64,000 nt of DNA. It comes from Alphaproteobacteria bacterium. Its GTDB lineage: Bacteria; Pseudomonadota; Alphaproteobacteria; GCA-016699305. The translations under genes were made by a program, and so were the position numbers. Below the pieces are notes generated by a model, which searched no databases, was not told where the DNA came from, and worked only from the letters and a program-made list of their open reading frames with translations. How positions within the stretch are numbered: position 1 is the stretch's first letter; each line of letters begins with the position of its first letter. Of the stretch, positions 9,001-17,086 are shown piece by piece. The DNA lies in NCBI GenBank assembly GCA_016699305.1, contig CP064970.1, positions 1,240,001-1,304,000 of the forward strand, written 5' to 3'.

Positions 9001-9220
9001 CGGAAATCCGCATAGTGCCATAGAGCAGCGGGATCGGCGCGCCGTAGGTGGAGGTCTGCACGGACAAATCGTCAATGCGCGGCCCTTCGATATTTTGCCC
9101 TTTGCCGCCACCGAACAACAGATTGCCGAGCAGCACCCCGCCCAGCCATCCAGCGGACGCGCCGATCCCGATGGCCGAGGTCAGTCCCGCGCCAGCAAGT
9201 CCAAGAGCCAGAATGGCCAT
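6017..9220 (-). CDS. phage tail tip / host specificity protein (gpJ/hub-like)
   Basis: A 1067-aa structural protein. A Gly/Ala-rich hydrophobic N-terminus is followed by the conserved stretch GAPIPLLYGTMRISGNVIW, typical of siphovirus tail-tip attachment proteins with the Phage-tail_3 domain. The middle (about 210-500) contains repeated Trp/Gly-rich segments suggestive of a beta-propeller-like insertion. The C-terminal half has fibronectin-like stretches. It follows the NlpC/P60 gene with a one-base overlap, the order seen in GTA-like tail modules. Confidence 0.85.
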   Translation of the reverse strand: MAILALGLAGAGLTSAIGIGASAGWLGGVLLGNLLFGGGKGQNIEGPRIDDLSVQTSTYGAPIPLLYGTMRISGNVIWSTPLKETRNVKKSSGGKGGGKKSSQTTYSYSVSFAVGLCVGPVSTVRRIWADTKLIYDAASSNTQAMERYPGVVRIYTGDENQLPDSTIEMALGVGNVPAYRGRCILVLTDLQLADFANRIPNISAEVVGAGGLRCEAVILPPLEDMFREGGWVDPARGVLIGQGANHIFKYDLVNNRLLLNVAVPSYHLYGTLCGIDSRGYYYHAADILGVGMTLVKRHPDSLAIVAQTPVNVPFSPGGAVRRDKLFCHYSRRVYNSDLVEIADLSAVFPSHGAPGSPLCDDPFGNYWQVDSSEIRRYDGKLTEWTVSAWTGGESPRALFWDDTTGHLYFTLGLAGRIVKWHPDDGFAGYVDGVAIPAGSGIQSDGNMPVHGKLWAAAGVTATLIDLVPMRLEKTVDLAPFLPVTATHFGGCYEKLTHSVVIMTDAGQIKYPLERYGADTVPLAHVLSDICQKAGMVPTNIVTSAVSQPLRGYVVSRRMAAREALEPLLGSFFIDAVETDGVLRFIPRGGSSVASIGKDDLGADDSGGTDSQTRLSETRVQDVELPQRLDIVHVDPTRDHQPNTQHASRITDAIITREKQTREISISLTPDEAKQIAERTLYNAWVERNQYTFSLPPKWLRLDPSDVVTVNIDDVSLKLRLNKVDFGGNNVVSCEAVAEDEIVYLSTATGSGGNLPPKPIGLAGPTPLFLMDLPMLRYEDDTLGMYYAFGFRDGSVTGASMYRSPDELAWEVLGTGNDGPSFGWAATVLPNVASPWTWDETSKVQVALTQGSLDSKTALEVLNWANVALLGDEIIQWRNANVLASGIYELSGLLRGRRGTESAMTSHATGERFILLTHDGVYRAPLPMTEINRTAYYKGIPDGGNWDDAPSNPFVFNGNSLRCFSPVQVAGTRDGSGNLTVTWKRRTRWYGEWQDGTEVPLFEASENYEIDILSVTTVKRTLTANTPSIVYPAAEQVVDFGAAQSAVTVAVYQLNAVVGRGQPQQATI

Positions 9221-9669
9221 TAAGCGTCCTTAAAAGCCGGATAACGATAAGCCGCCGCGATGCGTTGCCGCCAGCGATCATCAAGGCTGTGTTCCACGAC
9301 TTTGCCGACGCCCGAATAGCTGTGAATGATCCCGTGGTCGGTGATCAGCGCGACATGCTGCGGTTCACGGCCCCAGGCCATGAACAGGATGTCGGCGGGC
9401 AAGGCAGAGTCCACGGGGATCGGCACCAGCCACCTCGCCAGCCCTTGGCGCATGCGCTTGCTGTCCGGCATCATCGAATAATTGGCGTAGGACAGCGCTT
9501 CCGGTGAGACCGGATCGTAATCCACCAGCCCAAGCGCCATCCCCACGCCTTTGACAAGGCCGATGCAATCGCAAGCCACGCCCTTGAGCGCGCCTTGGTG
9601 CAGAAATGGCGTGCCGAGCCAGGTGCGGGCTTCGGTCACAGCGTCATCACGGGTTACGTTCACATGCAT
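9220..9669 (-). CDS. NlpC/P60 family phage cell-wall peptidase
   Basis: A 149-aa tail-associated endopeptidase that helps penetrate peptidoglycan during DNA entry. The catalytic Cys is in VACDCIGLVKG and the His in PQHVALITDHG, the usual NlpC/P60 spacing. The family has a GTA gp14 counterpart. ATG at 9669 (MHVNVTRDD) is preferred over the longer frame, whose N-terminus runs through the terminator. It would normally follow DUF2163 directly, but here the AT-rich gene at 9739-10173 and a terminator separate them. Confidence 0.88.
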   Translation of the reverse strand: MHVNVTRDDAVTEARTWLGTPFLHQGALKGVACDCIGLVKGVGMALGLVDYDPVSPEALSYANYSMMPDSKRMRQGLARWLVPIPVDSALPADILFMAWGREPQHVALITDHGIIHSYSGVGKVVEHSLDDRWRQRIAAAYRYPAFKDA

Positions 9670-9685
9670 GATGCTCTCTGAATAA

Positions 9686-9722
9686 AAAAAGCCGCCCAGA
9701 ATTTCTCTGGGCGGCAAAAAAG
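9686..9722. terminator. bidirectional rho-independent terminator
   Basis: GCCGCCCAGA and TCTGGGCGGC form a 10-bp stem with a 5-nt loop. A seven-A run lies on one side and six A on the other, so both strands have a T tract. It follows the AT-rich gene at 9739-10173 on the minus strand and looks like part of that insertion. Confidence 0.85.
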
Positions 9723-9738
9723 TGTGAGGTTGGAATTT

Positions 9739-10173
9739 TTAGGTCTTGCTTTTTGCTGGCTTCAGTAATTCGGCAATTGTGGCCTTCGTGGCTTTTCTGT
9801 ATCCATTCATAACGTCACTTTCGATTACGGAGTAGCCATCTTCAAGTTCAGTCACAATTAATCCTTCCTCGTACGCACCATTGATAATTTCCGTTTTTAT
9901 GCTGTCCTCGATTCGTTTCCTTCCTGCTATATCCTTGAATAATTCCGTCGAAATAAAGTATCGACTGTTCTTTTTTCCACCGAATTCCTTCGAATACAGT
10001 ATTTTCAATAGATCAATAATTTCTTTCACACTTCTCATCACAGCCTCCTGTGTTATGATGATATGGCCGCTATTGGCATTTGCATCAAACAACTTTTTCA
10101 CATCTCCAGTCAATACTTTTATTTCTATGGCTAATGAATACGCATCTATAGGTAAATATCGTTTATTTGCCAT
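9739..10173 (-). CDS. AT-rich hypothetical gene (moron)
   Basis: A 144-aa lysine-rich protein, not recognised. It begins MANKRYLPIDAYSLAIEIKV and is rich in helices. Base use is clearly more AT-rich than the flanking tail genes, and a terminator follows it at once, the classic layout of a moron. Its start overlaps the DUF2163 stop by about 11 bp. It lies between two genes that are usually adjacent. The segment IIDLLKILYSKE and a later winged-helix-like part hint at nucleic-acid binding, but this is weak. Confidence 0.65.
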   Translation of the reverse strand: MANKRYLPIDAYSLAIEIKVLTGDVKKLFDANANSGHIIITQEAVMRSVKEIIDLLKILYSKEFGGKKNSRYFISTELFKDIAGRKRIEDSIKTEIINGAYEEGLIVTELEDGYSVIESDVMNGYRKATKATIAELLKPAKSKT

Positions 10174-11008
10174 CGGGATAAGCCAGAACCTGATCACTGC
10201 CAGGGACGTTCGGTTCGCCCCTGAAGTTACGCAGGTTGCTGTACCTGTCTTTGCAGGTGGAGAATTTCTTGTCGCAGCCAGGGCGCAAGCTGTAATTGTC
10301 GCCCACCGCCACTTCGCTCGGCATCGGCAAAAACAGCGTGAACGCGCCGCCGCTGGCGAAGGCTTTGACCTCCATCTTGCGACCAACATTTGCGCCACTC
10401 GTCCAGGTCAGCAAACCGCCATTCCAATGGTTGACGGATTCCCCACGCGCGTTGTCGGCAAAGCTCCGCCGATCTGTCACCGCCGTGATTGCACCCGTGA
10501 CAGTGAGTGTTGCCAGATTGACCTTGCAGCGGGTATCGCCCAGATCAGCACGGCAATCCGGCGTATAAAGCTCGACGATCTGCTGGGAAAGCGCTTGCGA
10601 CAGGCCACGCAATTCGGCGCGGAACACCGTGTCCTTCAACTCCACGTCGCCGATGGTGCCGCGCTTGAGGATGATCTTGCCGTTGGCAAGGTTCGCCCAA
10701 TTGACGAGAAAAATCTCTACCATCGCACCATCCCACACACCCGCACGCAAATCGGCGGCGCTTAGGGTTTCGCTGTCAATCGCGCTTTCGATGTCGAGAT
10801 TGTCCACCGCGAGGTTGGCGATGGTGTGAATGGCCGAGCGCGTATAGCCGGAGCGCGCCTGATACAGCAGACTGTCCACCGTCAAATCCTTGTCGAAATC
10901 CGTGAAGCCGAAGATCGCGCCATCGCGGCGCGTGACATTCCAGCATGTCGCAAGAGTGGTCGTTTCCCCTGCGATATGCGTGGCCAGCGGTGAACCTGCG
11001 GTCTTCAT
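10163..11008 (-). CDS. DUF2163 tail protein (GTA gp13-like)
   Basis: A 281-aa tail-hub component. The conserved features are a start like MKTAGSPLATHIAGETTTLA and a C-terminal Cys-rich stretch (PGCDKKFSTCKDRYSNLRNF), as in the DUF2163/BR0599 family. In GTAs and related siphophages it sits between DUF2460 and NlpC/P60, as here. The ATG at 11008 overlaps the DUF2460 stop (ATGA), implying translational coupling. Confidence 0.9.
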   Translation of the reverse strand: MKTAGSPLATHIAGETTTLATCWNVTRRDGAIFGFTDFDKDLTVDSLLYQARSGYTRSAIHTIANLAVDNLDIESAIDSETLSAADLRAGVWDGAMVEIFLVNWANLANGKIILKRGTIGDVELKDTVFRAELRGLSQALSQQIVELYTPDCRADLGDTRCKVNLATLTVTGAITAVTDRRSFADNARGESVNHWNGGLLTWTSGANVGRKMEVKAFASGGAFTLFLPMPSEVAVGDNYSLRPGCDKKFSTCKDRYSNLRNFRGEPNVPGSDQVLAYPDGK

Positions 11009-11604
11009 ACGCGGATCTCCACAATCGGAATGCCCGACCATTGGTGAAGGTTGATGTGTTCGATGGTGACGGCCATGCGGTCGGTGTCGAACCGGACAGG
11101 CACGTCGAATTCATAATCAGCCGACACAGCCACGCCGTTAGCGGGCGGGGTCGAAAAGGTAATCACGCCCGTGGTCGTATTCACCGACCAGCCGGACGCC
11201 TGCAACACACCCGCGAGATAGACCTTCACCGTTCCAGCCACGGGCTTGGTGATCGTCCGCAGGTCCACGCTGCCGCCCGATGAATAGGTGCGGATCATCT
11301 GGAACGTGGTGACCGTACCGTTGCCCGTACCCAGCGCCTGCGCACTCGCCTTGTAATCCGTCCAGTCCTTGAACCGGAACCCATGGGCGCGACCTTTGCG
11401 CGCACGGAAGAAGGCGATCAGCGTATCGAGCTGCGTTTGCTTTTTAAGACCGGACGCCACATCCCACCGCCCGCGCGCCGCCGACCAGTTGATATTGCGC
11501 TGCTCGTAGCCGGATGCCGTGGCGACGACGGACGTGGCAAACTCCGGCCCGCCCGTCGCCCCATAGGCGATGTCGGGCGGGAACTGGATTTCGTGGAAGG
11601 CCAT
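11005..11604 (-). CDS. DUF2460 tail protein (GTA gp12-like)
   Basis: A 199-aa distal-tail protein. The family core is visible as GGPEFATSVVATASGYEQRN, then GLKKQTQLDTLIAFFRARKG and FRFKDWTDYKA. It is the first member of the DUF2460-DUF2163-NlpC/P60 hub cassette. A Fic gene separates it from the tape measure gene, which is unusual. Confidence 0.92.
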   Translation of the reverse strand: MAFHEIQFPPDIAYGATGGPEFATSVVATASGYEQRNINWSAARGRWDVASGLKKQTQLDTLIAFFRARKGRAHGFRFKDWTDYKASAQALGTGNGTVTTFQMIRTYSSGGSVDLRTITKPVAGTVKVYLAGVLQASGWSVNTTTGVITFSTPPANGVAVSADYEFDVPVRFDTDRMAVTIEHINLHQWSGIPIVEIRV

Positions 11605-11642
11605 TACAGATTTCTTCAGGTTTTTGGATTGATCGGGCGGGA

Positions 11643-12737
11643 TCAGCCGCCGATGATTTCTTCGTATTGATCCGCGAGGCGATAGGTGCGGGATTTGCGG
11701 GATAGATCGGCGATCTCAAGGAAGCCTTCGTCCACCCACTTCCGACACAACGCCGCCGCCGACCGCGCCTTGAAGCCGAACAGTTCGCCGATGTCCTTGG
11801 CGGTTACTTCACGCGATGTCTCGAACAAAATGAGGGCTTTTCGCTGCCTTGCATCAAGATCGCGCAAGGCTTTCGACCGGTCTTTGCCGCCCTGTCCCGC
11901 TTCGGCCAAGGCTTGATCACGCACCTTCTCGAAGGAATGCGCCATGCCGTCGATGAAGTAGGCAACCCATTTCGTGATGTCGGATTCCGCACGGCCTTCG
12001 TAGTAGTTATGCGAAGGGCCGATGGTCAGCGCCTCGTAATAATCGCTAAGATTGCGGGCGTAGTATTCTTCCAGCGCATACAGCCCTTTAAGGTCGTATC
12101 CTCCAAGGTGCAGAACCAGCGTGGTCAAAAGCCGTGCTGTGCGCCCGTTGCCGTCGTAATAAGGATGGATCGTCGCGTATTGATAATGCGCGATGGCGGC
12201 GCGGATCGGGACAGGCCAGTCCCTCTCGTTATTGACCCAGGCGACCAGCGCCTTCATCAGCTTCGGCACGTCCTTCGCCTCCGGAGGCATATAGACGATG
12301 CCTTTGGAGCGGCTGTCGCGGATGACGTTCTGCCCATCTCGATAAGGTGTTGGCTTGGCGCGTGTCTTTCCACCCGCCATGACCAGAGCGTGGAGTTTTT
12401 GAACCTGCGCCTCGGCAATTTTCTCCTTGGCTTTGACGAGGCGTTCCACCTCGTCCAGCGCGGCATAATATCCCTTCACCTCGGCCTGATCGCGCTCCCG
12501 CCCTGGGAAGTGTTGATCGGCCTCGATCACCTGCGCGACCTGATCTTGCGTCAGGCGGTTACCCTCGATCTGCGTGGAATAGTGTGTAGAAAACAGCCGT
12601 GCCGTTTCCCGCAGATGCGCCAGCACGCGGGGCGTGATGGGTAGACGGATCATCGTCTCCTTCACGGCTTCGATCCGCATCAACGCCTTGGCAATGTCCG
12701 GCGTGACGGTAAAGCGGGGCTGGAAGGTCTGGGTCAT
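11643..12737 (-). CDS. Fic family protein (cargo inside tail module)
   Basis: A 364-aa Fic-domain protein predicted to transfer AMP (or another nucleotide group) to a target. The catalytic motif HPYYDGNGRTAR is at residues 191-202, a good match to HxFx(D/E)GNGRxxR with Tyr for Phe. An N-terminal inhibitory helix motif STQIEGN at 54-60 provides the autoinhibitory Glu58 (class II Fic). A C-terminal winged-helix region (about 300-355) follows. It interrupts the conserved tape-measure/DUF2460 adjacency, so it is probably cargo. Target and activity are unknown. Confidence 0.88.
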   Translation of the reverse strand: MTQTFQPRFTVTPDIAKALMRIEAVKETMIRLPITPRVLAHLRETARLFSTHYSTQIEGNRLTQDQVAQVIEADQHFPGRERDQAEVKGYYAALDEVERLVKAKEKIAEAQVQKLHALVMAGGKTRAKPTPYRDGQNVIRDSRSKGIVYMPPEAKDVPKLMKALVAWVNNERDWPVPIRAAIAHYQYATIHPYYDGNGRTARLLTTLVLHLGGYDLKGLYALEEYYARNLSDYYEALTIGPSHNYYEGRAESDITKWVAYFIDGMAHSFEKVRDQALAEAGQGGKDRSKALRDLDARQRKALILFETSREVTAKDIGELFGFKARSAAALCRKWVDEGFLEIADLSRKSRTYRLADQYEEIIGG

Positions 12738-12831
12738 GGAAAATGCCGATATTCTGTTTTTAACATGTCTTTATTATGCCGATAAACTGCCGATAAAGCA
12801 AGAGCCGACCTCACGGTTTCCCATTGATAAA

Positions 12832-15372
12832 TCATAAATTCCTCGTCGCGTGCTGGATGCCGCGCGCCGCTTCCGCCGCGATTTGCGACTGGCTTTTGCG
12901 GAAACTGCTGGCATCCGGCGTGCTGATATTCATGACGACGTTGACGGGTGATCCCATGCGGGTGCCGTCCTTGGGCAGAACAACCTCGCCACGCTCCAGA
13001 ATGGCAGGAATTTCCCCAGGTTTGAGACCCGCCACGCCGCCCGTGTGATAACGGGGCGCGCTGGCATAGACGTAAGCCGGAAGCCTTCGCGTCGGCGCGG
13101 AACCGCCGACTTCGCCGCCCTCATGAAAGATGCTGCCGAAAATGCTGTCCAGAAACCCGCCGCCGCTTCCGCCAAGACTGCTGCCGAGCATGTCGAATAA
13201 CGGTCCCGTGACGGATTTCTGCACCGCCATGCGGGTGATGTCGGCCACGATGGAATTGGCGAGATCACCCAGCGATTGCAGGCTTTTGCCGCCGGAGGTG
13301 ACGAAATCCACAATCGCGTCTTCGGTCGCCTTCATGCCCTCGGTGAAGGCTTTCTCGACCGCCGATGCCGCATCCTCGGCCTGTTCGCGGTAGTTGCGGA
13401 AGGCGCGCAAGGCTCCGGCCTCGGCATCCTTACGCGCATCAAGCTGCTGCTTTTCAGCATTAGCGACCGCGCGGTTGTAGGTGTCCTGACTGATCGCGCC
13501 CGCATCAAGCATGTTTTTAAGACGCTCTAATTCTGCAGCATAGGATTCCGTCGCCGTGCGCGTGGCACCCGTGACTTGTTCGCCTTCCTGTTTGAGCTTG
13601 TTCAGTTTTTGCTGGGCTTCGCCCTGATCGTAGAGGGCGGCGGCCAGTTTCTCGACTTCGGCGCGCTGTGCGGAGGTGGCGTTATCCGACAAGCGGTGGG
13701 CGGCATCCTGAATAAACGCAGATCGTTTGTCGGTCAGGCGTTCAAGCTGTTTATTCAAATCCTCAACGACCTTCTGCGCCTCGGAATACGCCTGACTGTC
13801 GAAAAGCTGCGCCGCCAGCTTGCGCGTCTGGTCGCGTTGCGCGTCGCTGGAAAGACGACCCACCGCTTGTTCGATGAAGGCTTGGCGCTTATCGGCCAGA
13901 CCCAGCATCTGACGTTGGAGGTCTTCAACGACCTTGGTATTGGCCTCCATGACACGCGTGGCGGCTTCGCGCGCGGGCTTTTCAATCGCATCGATTTGAC
14001 GGCGGGCGAGTTCTTCCGCTTGTTTCAGCGCTGCATCCACCGCGCCCGCATTGCTGCCGTCTTTTTCGCGTAAGGCTTCAATTCTTGTGCGTGTGGTCTC
14101 CAGATCCTTGTTGACTCTTGCTATGCGGTCGGCAGGATCGGTCGCCAGTTTATCGACGGCATCGTCCAGTTTTTTGCGCTGTTCGCTCAAGAGATCGGCG
14201 CGGCGGTCGCGTGCGGCTTGTTCCTGCGCCGCCTGCAGCTTTTTCTGTTCTGCTTCGTATTCCTGCGCTTCCTGGCGGGCCTGCGCTGCGAGTTTGTTCA
14301 CTTCCTCGCGGATTTTTTCAACGCGCGCTTCCTGCCGCTCGATCATCGGACTCATATCCGTGAACGGCGTGATCGGCTTATAGTCTTGGATGCGTTTCAG
14401 CCGTTCTTCCTGTTCGGCCAAATCCTGCTGCGCATCCATCAGCTGCTTACCGATGGGATCGTCCTTCATCAGGTTGCGCAGACCTTCGACGACATAGGAC
14501 AGGCCGGAAAGCGCACCTTCAGCGGCACCCGCTATAACACGGGTCTGGCCGATATCTTCCAGCAAATTGCCCCAGGCATCGGACAGGCGGTTGGTGGCAC
14601 CCGTCAATCCCGTGGCCTCGCCTGCGCCAGCGCCGCCGACCTTGGACTCCAGAACGTCGAGAATAACCTTCTGCGCCTCGGCCTGTTTGCCCATGTCGAC
14701 CAGAGATTGGATCAACTCCTTCTGGCTGTCGGTAAACAGGATCCCGATCCGGCGCAGCGCCGTCAGACCCTCGGCGGGATTTTCCAGAGCCTTGCCAAGC
14801 TGGGTGACGCTGCCGCGCAGATCGGTGCCGAATACGGCGGACATATCTTGCGCAAGCCGCATCGCACGGGTGAAGGTTTCGCCCGTGACGGAGCGGAACG
14901 TGGCCATAACGCCCGCCGCATCCTGCACCTGTTCGGCGGTGGCCAGCGTCGAGGATTCGATCTGATCGGCAAAAGCCGCGATCTGTTTGCCGGACAGGCC
15001 CGTGGTGTTGCCCGTGGCGCGCAGAACGGCCTGCAGGCGGCCCATGGACTGTTCGGCCTCGGCGGCGTGTTCAAAGGCGGCTTTCAGGCCCAGCGTGACA
15101 ACGGCCAGCGCCGCGCCAACAGCAAGGCCCACGGGGCCAATAGCACCCAACGCCGATCCCAGCGGGCCAAGGTTGCCCGTCAGGCCGACAACCGAGCCTT
15201 TGACGTCATTGGCGGCGGCATTGAGCGCGAGGAGCGATTTCGAGGCAGGCTGTCCGGCCAGCTCAATTTTCTTGAGCGACTTTTCGCCCGTCTCGCCGAC
15301 CTCGCGCAGCTCCGCCTTGACCTTGCCGCCGTCCAGCACCGTCAATCGAATGGCAAGGTTACGTTCGGCCAT
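12832..15372 (-). CDS. phage tail tape measure protein
   Basis: An 846-aa protein that sets tail length and is threaded through the tail tube. It has the expected layout: an N-terminal lambda-type tail-length domain, a hydrophobic Gly/Ala segment (about 70-110), a long coiled-coil centre (about 320-640) with two related copies of a KRQAFIEQAVGRLS / KRSAFIQDAAHRLS unit, and a C-terminal GGEVG...YHTGGVAGLKPGE region. Its start overlaps the GT chaperone end by 14 bp. Confidence 0.93.
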   Translation of the reverse strand: MAERNLAIRLTVLDGGKVKAELREVGETGEKSLKKIELAGQPASKSLLALNAAANDVKGSVVGLTGNLGPLGSALGAIGPVGLAVGAALAVVTLGLKAAFEHAAEAEQSMGRLQAVLRATGNTTGLSGKQIAAFADQIESSTLATAEQVQDAAGVMATFRSVTGETFTRAMRLAQDMSAVFGTDLRGSVTQLGKALENPAEGLTALRRIGILFTDSQKELIQSLVDMGKQAEAQKVILDVLESKVGGAGAGEATGLTGATNRLSDAWGNLLEDIGQTRVIAGAAEGALSGLSYVVEGLRNLMKDDPIGKQLMDAQQDLAEQEERLKRIQDYKPITPFTDMSPMIERQEARVEKIREEVNKLAAQARQEAQEYEAEQKKLQAAQEQAARDRRADLLSEQRKKLDDAVDKLATDPADRIARVNKDLETTRTRIEALREKDGSNAGAVDAALKQAEELARRQIDAIEKPAREAATRVMEANTKVVEDLQRQMLGLADKRQAFIEQAVGRLSSDAQRDQTRKLAAQLFDSQAYSEAQKVVEDLNKQLERLTDKRSAFIQDAAHRLSDNATSAQRAEVEKLAAALYDQGEAQQKLNKLKQEGEQVTGATRTATESYAAELERLKNMLDAGAISQDTYNRAVANAEKQQLDARKDAEAGALRAFRNYREQAEDAASAVEKAFTEGMKATEDAIVDFVTSGGKSLQSLGDLANSIVADITRMAVQKSVTGPLFDMLGSSLGGSGGGFLDSIFGSIFHEGGEVGGSAPTRRLPAYVYASAPRYHTGGVAGLKPGEIPAILERGEVVLPKDGTRMGSPVNVVMNISTPDASSFRKSQSQIAAEAARGIQHATRNL

Positions 15373-16062
15373 GGGTCTTCATCTCACTGCTGAGTTTTTC
15401 GTTAAAGGCGGTTGTCGTTCCGGTTTCGATGGCAGGCAGAAATTCCGCCGTGGCGTTTGCGTCATGGCCGAGAGCCGCAGCCATGTGCAGCGCCGCCGAG
15501 AAATCCATGCCGATGGCGACCATCTGGCTGAGGCGCATTTGCCGGCCGCAGCGGAGCGCCAAATCCCACGCTTGCCAGCCTTCAAAACTTTGTGGTTCAT
15601 GCTGCCGATAGGGACAAAGCTCGCCTTCGGCGTTGGCTTCACCGCAGGCGCAGGGAAGACCCGCTTGGGCGCATCCGGCGCAATAATCCGGCCCGCCGCC
15701 AAAATGCCAGCGGCAACGAGCCGTCAGACGTTTTTTTCCTGTTCCAGCAACAGCGCGGGGCCGAGGTAAAGACGCTCGAAGGCTTCGGCAATCGGCCACA
15801 AATCCATGAGAGCAAACACACCCTCCGGCGTGACCGGAAGAGCTTTGCCGTCTTCGCCGCCGACACCATCCCATTCCACGATGGCCAGTTGCGCCAGATG
15901 CTTGATGAGTGCGGTGCTGCGGGCGGCGGGTTCGGCTTCTGCTTTCAAGGCTTCGACGCGCGCGGCCATGACAAGGGCGGTGGACGCCGGACGCACATGC
16001 ACGCGCACGCCGTCGATCAGATCAAGCCAGAAGTTTTCTCGTTTTAGATTCAAGGTGATCAT
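15359..16062 (-). CDS. tail assembly chaperone GT fusion made by -1 frameshift
   Basis: The frame after the G-like stop carries a coherent domain (R-L-T-A-R-C-R-W-H-F onward) with no good start codon. It includes the conserved CPYRQHEPQSFEGWQAWDLA stretch and ends in AIETGTTTAFNEKLSSE. At the end of the G frame the codons GAA AAA AAC contain the canonical slippery heptamer A AAA AAC (15730-15736). A -1 slip joins the two frames into a product of about 234 aa. Lambda gpG/gpGT and many siphophages use this for the two genes before the tape measure gene. The T part has five Cys residues near its start, possibly metal-binding. Confidence 0.88.
15724..16062 (-). CDS. tail assembly chaperone, G-like (unshifted product)
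   Basis: A 112-aa protein made when no frameshift occurs. It begins MITLNLKRENFWLDLIDGVR. The small, helical, acidic character and the position between tail tube and tape measure fit the lambda G role as a tape-measure chaperone. ATGA overlap with the tube gene (16059-16062). Confidence 0.87.
   Translation of the reverse strand: MITLNLKRENFWLDLIDGVRVHVRPASTALVMAARVEALKAEAEPAARSTALIKHLAQLAIVEWDGVGGEDGKALPVTPEGVFALMDLWPIAEAFERLYLGPALLLEQEKNV
15730..15736 (-). promoter_or_regulatory. A AAA AAC slippery site for -1 ribosomal frameshift
   Basis: The minus strand reads GAA AAA AAC GTC TGA at the end of the G-like frame. The heptamer A AAA AAC is in the correct phase (X XXY YYZ), and the zero-frame stop is two codons downstream. 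GC-rich sequence follows, which could form a stimulatory structure. Confidence 0.88.
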
Positions 16063-17000
16063 GCGTAGCTCTCCACATCGTTTTCCAAAGTGACGGTCAG
16101 CATGCGCCCGGTCAGGGCCGAGCGGGCCGCCTGCCAGTCAAAGCTGGCCTGCACGCCGCCAGGGCCGGAGATCGCCAGTTTGGGTTTGGGCAGATAAACC
16201 TCATGTGCCGTGAAGGTCAGCGATTTATCGGCGTCGATGGTATAGGCGAAAGCCAGTTCAAGCGGCGTATTGTCGGTGGCCGCGTCGATCAGCGTGGTAT
16301 CGGCAAACCGGACTTCGATATTACCCGTCAGCGCGGCGATGGTGGGATCGGCTCCGTCGATCTTGCCGTCCGAACGGATGGTTTCGATGCGCTCCAGATT
16401 GTTGGTGTAGGTCAGCTGCGCGCCCGTGACGTTACCGAGCTGCACGCCGTCCTTCTTGATGGATGCCTGAAACTGGTTGAAGCGCGTGAAGGATGCCACG
16501 GTCGGCGTGCTGCCGCCTGTAACGCCCGCATCCGTCTCTCCCTGCGCGATGCAGTTGAGCGTGGCGTTGGCCGCCCCCGAACGCGAGAAGCTCAATTGCG
16601 CCGAATTCACACGCACGCCAGCCTCCGTGAAGTAAATCGGCACGTCCGGCATGCCGACTTCCAGCGCGATGCTGGGCAGGCTCGCCGCGCCGGACGCAAA
16701 GGTGTGCGTATAAGGCCCTGTGCCTGTGGTGGTGGGTGCGCCCAAGAGTGCCTTCAGCCAATGGCCAAAATTGCGCAGGTCAACAGGTACCACCACGTTA
16801 CCTTCCACGCGGATGACATCGCGGATCGGCTGGGACGGGTCGCGGCCCTGGCCGAGCAGATCGGATGCGATCAAACCCTGTTCGGAGCCAAGATCGGACG
16901 ATACGAACGGAAACTTGATGTAATTTCCGGTCGGCGGCGTGCCGTAGACCGTTTCGAATTGACCCAATAGCTGGGTATTGGCGCCGTATGCACGAGCCAT
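16059..17000 (-). CDS. phage major tail tube protein
   Basis: A 313-aa structural protein beginning MARAYGANTQLLGQFETVYG, typical of the tail tube family of alphaproteobacterial siphophages. It is beta-rich with many Thr and Gly. AAAGGAGG lies just before the ATG, consistent with high expression. It is followed by the overlapping G/GT chaperone genes. Confidence 0.88.
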   Translation of the reverse strand: MARAYGANTQLLGQFETVYGTPPTGNYIKFPFVSSDLGSEQGLIASDLLGQGRDPSQPIRDVIRVEGNVVVPVDLRNFGHWLKALLGAPTTTGTGPYTHTFASGAASLPSIALEVGMPDVPIYFTEAGVRVNSAQLSFSRSGAANATLNCIAQGETDAGVTGGSTPTVASFTRFNQFQASIKKDGVQLGNVTGAQLTYTNNLERIETIRSDGKIDGADPTIAALTGNIEVRFADTTLIDAATDNTPLELAFAYTIDADKSLTFTAHEVYLPKPKLAISGPGGVQASFDWQAARSALTGRMLTVTLENDVESYA

Positions 17001-17086
17001 GGTTACCTCCTTTTGTTATTGCTGGATTTAATCTTTCTCGCGCACATGCTAGAAGTGGCGGGAAAATCTAGGTAATGGGGAGTAAA

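Noticed and set aside
14218..15393. A 391-aa plus-strand frame opposite the tape measure gene
   Set aside because: Antisense shadow; it is low-complexity and has no initiation signal, while the minus-strand gene has clear family features.
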